From: an uncultured bacterium | Lineage (GTDB): Bacteria > Muiribacteriota > Ozemobacteria > Ozemobacterales > Ozemobacteraceae | Assembly: GCA_946407375.1 (NCBI GenBank) | Contig: CAMJNS010000009.1 | Coordinates: 1 to 46,354 of the forward strand | Length of the DNA stretch: 46,354 bases | Direction: 5' to 3' | Shown: one piece after another, positions 17,389 to 23,913 of the stretch | How positions within the stretch are numbered: position 1 is the first letter of the stretch | Layout of the letters: each line of letters opens with the position of its first letter | Translations under genes and position numbers: made by a program | The notes under the pieces: generated by a model | Seen by the model: the letters and a program-made list of their open reading frames with translations, nothing else | What the model was told of the DNA's origin: nothing | The model's database searches: none

Positions 17389-18590
17389 CTCCTCGCAAGG
17401 GGAGCTAAGATCTTTGAAAAACGAATCGCAAATCCGAAAAACCTTAAACTTTAAAGCGTAGCAATACGTAGAGCCGTGCGTCGGTCTTAATGAAGGCAAG
17501 AGCTGAACTGGTGACAGTTCATAAGCCTTTAGGTGAACCAATAAGCCGTGACCGAAATCGACTTACATTTAAAGAAAGAGTAGAAGGAAAAAACCTCATA
17601 GAGGGAGAGCTTCTCGGGTTAAACCGAGAGAAATCAACTTCCATAGTGCAGAGAAACCCCAGGGCAGTCGAAACTGCGAAGGTGGGAAAAGCAAAGTCTC
17701 CAGGCTCGAGGCTTGAGCGGGGCACAGGAAGCTAGATACCTCAAAGAGAGACAGAAGGTCAAGAGAGAGTGCCAGCCGATGCAAGGATGAAACCAAGCAA
17801 TGTGCGAGGCGCGAGGCAACCAGGAGCAAAGCTACGAGGCTGAACTGAATCTCACAACGGAAACCAGTCTGAGGAAAAACCGAAGACAAGGGGCTAAGGC
17901 GAAGCGAGGTCGCAAACCGGAACGAACGTAAGCGGCCAAGAGGTAAGGGAACCCACGCAGACCTTAGAAGAAATCCGAAAAGAGACAGAAACAGCGAGGG
18001 AAGCATAAGGTGCTAGAAACAGTAACCGATTGGATGCCACGTAAAACTCTGAAGGCCACAACCCTCGAAGTGCCAGTGGGGCGGAACAAACCCACAAGTC
18101 AGAAGAACGCAAATTACCCGTTAGAAGGTTGAGAAAACCTAGAAATGGGGAGCGGCGGTGTGAAAGCCGTTTGACACGCTCGAAGATGAAGGCGCTGTAA
18201 GGGAAACGAACCTGAAGGAAGCGTCAGTGAACCCTAGCTGATGAGAATCCGTGGAAAAGAACCTTGAAGTTTAAAACTCAACAAACCAAAACGGAAAGTT
18301 CGAAAGAGGAAAGCTAAAAAACAAAAAGCAACCGAAAAACCAAAAAAGGTGTAGGTGATTGATACTTAGAACCTTGAGAGCGATGAACGCTAGAAGGTCA
18401 GGCCCGAACAAATAAGGGTCAAAGGCAAACACTAAAAACTCTAAGGGACACCAAAAACAAGAAGGGGAAGCCTAAAAGCGGTGACGCTTGAAGCTAACTA
18501 CGAGATTGAAAGTTTCCGAAAAGGAAAATGCGATTCAACAAAACTTAGCTAATAACAACCTCTGAGTAACATCAGAGGTTGTTTCTTTTT
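17389..18590 (+). ncRNA. large (about 1.2 kb) structured non-coding RNA, class not recognised
   Basis: No plausible long ORF on the + strand; GC-rich relative to flanks; promoter and terminator; long-range end pairing (17403-17409/18544-18550 and 17423-17430/18529-18536); many local helices, GNRA tetraloops, purine-rich unpaired stretches. Confidence 0.85.
18554..18590 (+). terminator. intrinsic terminator of the large ncRNA
   Basis: AACAACCTCTGA-GTAACA-TCAGAGGTTGTT perfect 12-bp stem followed by TCTTTTT. Confidence 0.92.
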
Positions 18591-18727
18591 AGGTTATTTT
18601 TGATTAACAAATACCTTTTATTAAAAAAATAATACATTTTTTACATATTATATAACTAATGATATAATCAAATTAGTAGAATCATAAACTGTTATATTAA
18701 AAGAAAATTAGAGAAATAACTAATTAG

Positions 18728-20371
18728 ATGAGTAAAAAAGATAAAAAAAATAAAAATAATCAATATGGATTAGATCATTATAAGCGTGATTACAAAGAGG
18801 ATTTTGTAGAGCATGAAGGGCAGAAGTCTCTTGATGATTATAATTATGATGATTATGGAAATTACGATAACCAAGATAATTTTGATTCTTACGATAACTT
18901 AAATGATTATGGAAATTTTTATAACAGTGATGATTCGGGTCGTGATGATAGCGATTTTGCTCAAAAAATGTATGAAGACTATGTTGAGCAACATGATAAA
19001 GAAACAGCGAAATCTAATTATATTTCTTTTATTATGGCATTTACTGTAGTGGTAGTGCTTTCAATAGGTTGTTTTGTTATCGAGATAAGAATTAACAATT
19101 TTAATGATAAATTTGCATTTTATAATGAATTAAACGATAGTTATAATGAATTTGTTAAATACCAATATGTAGATCTTGAAAGAACGAAAAAGACTTCTTA
19201 CCCAAGTTTAATTGAAAGTTTTCCAGAAACAAAAAATTATGAAAAGTTTTGTTTACCTTGTTCTTCTATACATAATGATATTGAAGGTATATTTAAAAAT
19301 AAGTTTATTAAAAGAAAAATTGAAAGTATTAAAAATATTCCTCTTTCAGAAACAACATTGTATGTAGAATTATCTGAAAAAGTTAGTGATTTAATTGATA
19401 ATTATAAAAAACCGGTTTATACTCCTGCTTCCGAAATATTAAAGAATCCTAGTATTACTGATATTGAAAAGACTTTAAATATATTTAGAAGCTGGTTATG
19501 GGCGAGTTTATATTATTCTTTACAAAATAATAGTAAAGTAGCTTTGCTATTGGCCTATGCTCCTATTTTGGCTTGTCAAGATATAGAGGCTAACTCTGCT
19601 GATGGAGCAGCTATAAATACAGATATTATAGACGTTCAAATAGATGCTTGTAAGCAATTATTATATCTAGCTAATTATACAGATATTGATATAGAAACAA
19701 GCAGAAAGATTTCAAAAAATTTTATTAATGTAATAAATGCAGAACCTTCTTTTACTCGTAAAGTAGATAACTATATTCGTTGTGATAATAATTTCTACCA
19801 ATTTTTAGTAAACAAGAATAATGCTTTTGCGAAATATGTTTCTAATTCAAAAGAGTTTAAAGAATTGAGTAAATTACTTTTTGATGGTGCAAAGCAACAA
19901 ATAATAGATATAGAAAATACAGGAGATTATTCAAAATTCTATAATTGGCAGAATGATTTTAACAATAAATTACAAAAAGTAAGATCTTATCCTAAAGATT
20001 CAGATGAATTATTCAAACAACAAGAGATGATAATGGTTCAGAAAGCTTTTGAAAACAGTTTTGTTAATTATTTTAATTATTATTGTTTAAATCTTGAAAA
20101 ATTAGCAATAATGAATGGAACTGCTATTGCCTTAGCTTTTAAGGCATTGGATTCGGAAGATAAAAATCATAGAAGGCGTATAAATGAATTCATTTTAAAT
20201 AAATGGCTAGGCATAAGTATTCCTAAAGATCCATTGTCGCGTAAATCATATAGTTTTGTTGGTTATCAAGGATATAGTTTAGTTGGGTCACCTGTTAAAA
20301 ATGATCATTATAAAGGACAATACATAAAAGGCAAGTATCTCCCTTTATTGCTTAAACGCAGAAATTTTTAA
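18728..20371 (+). CDS. single-pass membrane protein of unknown function (paralogue A), D/N/Y-rich cytoplasmic N-terminus
   Basis: Lys-rich and D/N/Y-rich N-terminus, TM FIMAFTVVVVLSIGCFVIEI, large extracytoplasmic domain; shares motifs with the next ORF. Confidence 0.8.
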   Translation: MSKKDKKNKNNQYGLDHYKRDYKEDFVEHEGQKSLDDYNYDDYGNYDNQDNFDSYDNLNDYGNFYNSDDSGRDDSDFAQKMYEDYVEQHDKETAKSNYISFIMAFTVVVVLSIGCFVIEIRINNFNDKFAFYNELNDSYNEFVKYQYVDLERTKKTSYPSLIESFPETKNYEKFCLPCSSIHNDIEGIFKNKFIKRKIESIKNIPLSETTLYVELSEKVSDLIDNYKKPVYTPASEILKNPSITDIEKTLNIFRSWLWASLYYSLQNNSKVALLLAYAPILACQDIEANSADGAAINTDIIDVQIDACKQLLYLANYTDIDIETSRKISKNFINVINAEPSFTRKVDNYIRCDNNFYQFLVNKNNAFAKYVSNSKEFKELSKLLFDGAKQQIIDIENTGDYSKFYNWQNDFNNKLQKVRSYPKDSDELFKQQEMIMVQKAFENSFVNYFNYYCLNLEKLAIMNGTAIALAFKALDSEDKNHRRRINEFILNKWLGISIPKDPLSRKSYSFVGYQGYSLVGSPVKNDHYKGQYIKGKYLPLLLKRRNF

Positions 20372-20416
20372 AAAGAAAGAATATTAATCGGTTAAATACA
20401 TCTAGAAAGGATAAAT

Positions 20417-21982
20417 ATGGATTTAAAACAGAGAAAAGAAAAGAAATTTCTTTTAAGATGTGTTTCTGCTGTAATATTACTAATTTTTATTTATGATTTG
20501 TATTATCTTTATAAAATATTTTTTGTTTACGAAGTTCGTTTGAATCATTTAAGTAATTCAATAAAGAATATTACGTATTCTCTTAAAGGAAAGTATTCTG
20601 AAGGTAAAAAGGGTGGTTATTTCAAGTGGCCTAAGCCTGTAATTAAGTATTATAGCTTTGATAAAAATAGTCCTAAAGCTCGAAGCACAAAATTTGAAAG
20701 TTATTCAGAAATATTTACTTATGATTTAAAAGATTTTTGTAAAAAAATATACGAATTTGAAAAAATTGGTAATGATAAATACTATTTGGACTATGCTTCT
20801 CAAACATATTATTTACTAAATAATTACGAAAGCTTACCAGAGGTAGAGATATTAAATAACAAACAGCTTGGAATACCAAGTGTTTCGGATCTTACATACT
20901 TGGTAAATGATTTCTTCTCTGTTGGCTGTTATTATGCTTCTAAAAATGATAGTAGAACAGCTCTTCTTATTTCTTTTGCGCCAATATTTATAATTAATAT
21001 AGTAGAAGCTAGTTATAATGAGTGTAATGAACCATATTATAAAATGGCGCTTATGAATTTAAGAAATACTGCTTGTATGAATTTGATGTTTATAGCAAAT
21101 AATATTGCTGTTGATAAAGAAATAAGCATTTTGATTTCTAAATATCTTTTATATTTAGTTAAAAAAGAGCCTTCTTTGTTAAAAAATTTAGAATTTACTA
21201 GAACAAGAATAAATAATGAATTTTCTAAAAAAGGAAATAGATACCGTAATGCAGATCATTTTATAGACAATGTTTGTAATTCTAAAGTTTGGAATGATAC
21301 CATTAGTTATATTTACGATGATGCAAGTGAAGCTATAAAAGAAATAGAATCGGGGAAAGACTCTTATTGTTTGTATGCTTGGCAAAATAATATTGAGAGA
21401 ATTCTTTCTGAAGGGAAGAATTTTACGCAAAAAGACTATATTTTTAAATTAATAAATTGGCAAAGAAATTGTACTATTTGGGTAATTGCAAATTATCCAC
21501 AAACATTTTTTATTGATTTTTATACATTGTACCAGAGAAGAGAAGAATATCTTGCTATAACGGAAGGAACCGCAATAGGCTTGGCGTTAGCAGCATATTG
21601 CTCGGATAAAGATCCTGAAAAAGATAGTATTTATGATTCTATGCCTAAAAACATTAATGAATTAAGTAAATGGATGGGAGTAGAATTACCTTTAGACAGA
21701 ATGTCAAAAACAACATTTCAATTCTATTTTGCGGATGATTATTTTTTAGCTAGTTCTCCATCTAAAAATTATGCTGCAAGTGAATATTTTAAATATTATT
21801 TTCCTTATTTTAAAAATAAATGGGTTATTCATTCAGAACCAACAGCAAATGGGGTTTACGTTCCATTACCTCCTTCAAAACCTGAGCCGAATAAGAGTTT
21901 AGACAAAATAGAAAAATTACATAAGCAAATACAAGCTCTTAATGCATTGAAAAAACAACTTGAAAAATATGATAATTATTAG
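20417..21982 (+). CDS. single-pass membrane protein of unknown function (paralogue B)
   Basis: TM near N-terminus; shared blocks: ALLxxxAPI, YxWQNxxxxxL, GTAIxLAxxA, NELxKWxGVxLPxDxxSKxxxxF. Confidence 0.8.
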   Translation: MDLKQRKEKKFLLRCVSAVILLIFIYDLYYLYKIFFVYEVRLNHLSNSIKNITYSLKGKYSEGKKGGYFKWPKPVIKYYSFDKNSPKARSTKFESYSEIFTYDLKDFCKKIYEFEKIGNDKYYLDYASQTYYLLNNYESLPEVEILNNKQLGIPSVSDLTYLVNDFFSVGCYYASKNDSRTALLISFAPIFIINIVEASYNECNEPYYKMALMNLRNTACMNLMFIANNIAVDKEISILISKYLLYLVKKEPSLLKNLEFTRTRINNEFSKKGNRYRNADHFIDNVCNSKVWNDTISYIYDDASEAIKEIESGKDSYCLYAWQNNIERILSEGKNFTQKDYIFKLINWQRNCTIWVIANYPQTFFIDFYTLYQRREEYLAITEGTAIGLALAAYCSDKDPEKDSIYDSMPKNINELSKWMGVELPLDRMSKTTFQFYFADDYFLASSPSKNYAASEYFKYYFPYFKNKWVIHSEPTANGVYVPLPPSKPEPNKSLDKIEKLHKQIQALNALKKQLEKYDNY

Positions 21983-22033
21983 TAATAAGCTTTACTAGTA
22001 ATACATTATTTATAATAAAAGAAAGTGTAATTT

Positions 22034-22846
22034 ATGAATTATAAACAAGATAGGAATAGTAAAAAAGGCTATATTTCCTATTCCTTTAAATATAATAAAA
22101 TTTTTTTAATAACAGTCAGTTTATTTATTTGTATTTTTTTTATTTGTGATAAATCATTTGGAAAAGGTTTGTCGAAAGACGAAAAAACTCCTTCTGAATC
22201 GGATTTAGAAGAGAGTGTTATTGTTACTTTTGGCAGGTATGAACAAGATGGAAATCTGACAAATGGACCTGAACCAATAGAATGGATTGTTTTAAAAGCA
22301 GATGAAAATAAAGCATTGTTGATAAGTAAATATATTTTGGCTTTTAGACCTATGCATAGTATTCGTGAAGAATTTGATTGGAAAGATTCTGAATTAAGAG
22401 AATGGTTAGAAGAAGAGTTTTTTGCAAAAGCTTTTAGCATAGCAGAAAAACATAAAATGTTGCGAATAGAACTTTCTTCAAAAGATTATCATAATCGTTC
22501 AATAACATTAAAAGAAAATTCTTTTTCTTCTATGTCTGAGAATCCTTTTTTGTATAAATTATTAGGGGCCAAAGATTATAAAGCTCCTGACGGAGTACCA
22601 AATTTTGTTGTTTGTCCTGATCAGACTGAAGTTTCACTATTAAAAAAATATAAGCAAACAGAATTTGTTCCTGCTTTAAAAAATAAATGCAACAGTTATT
22701 GGCTTAGAAATTGGTCTAGTAGAACTATGTATGAATCACCGATAACATATTATCGATGTATTTCTTCTTCAGGCACCGAAAACTATATCAGAGCAGAACA
22801 ATATAATGGTGTTAGACCAGAAATAATGATTAAAATAGATGATTGA
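22034..22846 (+). CDS. exported DUF6273-like protein
   Basis: VTFGRYEQDG...EPIEWIVLKADENKALLISKYIL...FDWKDSELREWLEEEFFAKAFS...YWLRNWSS...VRPEIMIK; N-terminal hydrophobic segment. Confidence 0.7.
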   Translation: MNYKQDRNSKKGYISYSFKYNKIFLITVSLFICIFFICDKSFGKGLSKDEKTPSESDLEESVIVTFGRYEQDGNLTNGPEPIEWIVLKADENKALLISKYILAFRPMHSIREEFDWKDSELREWLEEEFFAKAFSIAEKHKMLRIELSSKDYHNRSITLKENSFSSMSENPFLYKLLGAKDYKAPDGVPNFVVCPDQTEVSLLKKYKQTEFVPALKNKCNSYWLRNWSSRTMYESPITYYRCISSSGTENYIRAEQYNGVRPEIMIKIDD

Positions 22847-23277
22847 AATATAGAAAAGTGAAAGAAAATAAATTGAACAGAAAAGGCTCTATTAAACAGG
22901 AAACTTTTGCTATAGGTTTGCTTATTGTGGCAGCATTTATTGGTGAGGTTTTATTATCTAGATTTGGAGCAAATTGGGGATATGCAGGAATAATTATTGG
23001 TCCAGCAATATTATTGTTTTTTGTTCATGGAATTGCTTGGTTGGAAAGAGAGTTTTTTATAGGGCAAGAACCTTTGCCAAAATGTAAATGTGGAGCAAAA
23101 CCAATAAATGAATTAAAAGACGCTCCAGATGCTAAGCCTTATATAGCTGGGAATGGGAAAAAATTGTGTAAGTGCGGTATTTATATAATTGGTAGAGGAA
23201 TTATACAGTTTCAAGCAAAGAATTCTGAGCCAGTAGATTATGCGAAATGGAAAAAGGGCAAATGGGAGATAGTATAA
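22843..23277 (+). CDS. small membrane protein with two Cys-x-Cys pairs
   Basis: Two hydrophobic segments, then CKCGAKP...KKLCKCG; TTG start overlapping the upstream stop (TTGA). Confidence 0.6.
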   Translation: MKYRKVKENKLNRKGSIKQETFAIGLLIVAAFIGEVLLSRFGANWGYAGIIIGPAILLFFVHGIAWLEREFFIGQEPLPKCKCGAKPINELKDAPDAKPYIAGNGKKLCKCGIYIIGRGIIQFQAKNSEPVDYAKWKKGKWEIV

Positions 23278-23361
23278 TCTAAAACAACTTGCCAAAATAT
23301 GTGAATAGTAGTTATTGTAGTTAGTAGTAGTTGGTTTTATTGATAGAAAAGGAAAGATAGA

Positions 23362-23712
23362 ATGAGTGAAGACAGGCTAAAAAAATATGAGAAACGTCTT
23401 ACTGAGTTGCATAAGCTTAGTGATGAAGAACTCAAGAACAGGTTTTGGGAGCTCTGCAACAAGATTGTAGAACCAATGGTTGAATATGGCAAGAACTATA
23501 CTTCGCCGTCAATAGAAAGATCTGTTCTTTTAAGAATGGGTATAGACAGCCTTACTACCCAGACTTTGGTTAAGAAAATTAACGAAGCTGGTTTGTTGGG
23601 TAAAGGGGCTGGTCATGTTGTGCTGAAACTTTCTCAGAAAGAAAACATCAGCATTCAGGAAGCTGCCAAGAAGATTGCAGAAGAAGACACTGCACTTCAA
23701 GGCTTGTTCTAA
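23362..23712 (+). CDS. oraS: D-ornithine 4,5-aminomutase S (alpha) subunit
   Basis: LSDEELKNRFWELCNKIVEPMVEYGKNYTSPSIERSVLLRMGIDSL...LLGKGAGHVVLKLS. Confidence 0.88.
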   Translation: MSEDRLKKYEKRLTELHKLSDEELKNRFWELCNKIVEPMVEYGKNYTSPSIERSVLLRMGIDSLTTQTLVKKINEAGLLGKGAGHVVLKLSQKENISIQEAAKKIAEEDTALQGLF

Positions 23713-23884
23713 AGCTCTCCCTTGAGGGAGAGAATAAAAGAGAGGGTGACTTAACCAGAGTAAAACTTGAAATGATCATAAAGTGACGAGTTTTACTTAA
23801 TGCATTAAAGAATATTTTCAGCTAGTCCGGTCACCCCTCAGTCAGACATCCGTCTGACAGCTCCCCTCAAGTGGAGCCTTTAGA
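23709..23884. mobile_element. MITE-like palindromic element between oraS and oraE
   Basis: Left end TCTAAAGCTCTCCCTTGAGGGAG, right end CTCCCCTCAAGTGGAGCCTTTAGA (imperfect terminal inverted repeats); internal GTCAGAC-ATCC-GTCTGAC. Confidence 0.7.
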
Positions 23885-23913
23885 AAGCAACCCAACATAG
23901 TTTTCAGACTAAT

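Noticed and set aside
17490-17735. Short + strand ORF (81 aa) and several minus strand ORFs (17519-18112) inside the ncRNA interval
   Set aside because: Low-complexity Ser/Leu/Phe-rich translations typical of antisense to a purine-rich RNA; no domains; inconsistent with the structure evidence and strand of promoter/terminator.
17389-18590. Interval could be a group II intron, RNase P RNA, tmRNA or rRNA fragment
   Set aside because: I could not find a domain V-like hairpin near the 3' end, an intron-encoded RT, RNase P or tmRNA hallmark motifs, or recognisable rRNA stretches; it also has its own promoter and terminator. Not formally excluded without cmscan.
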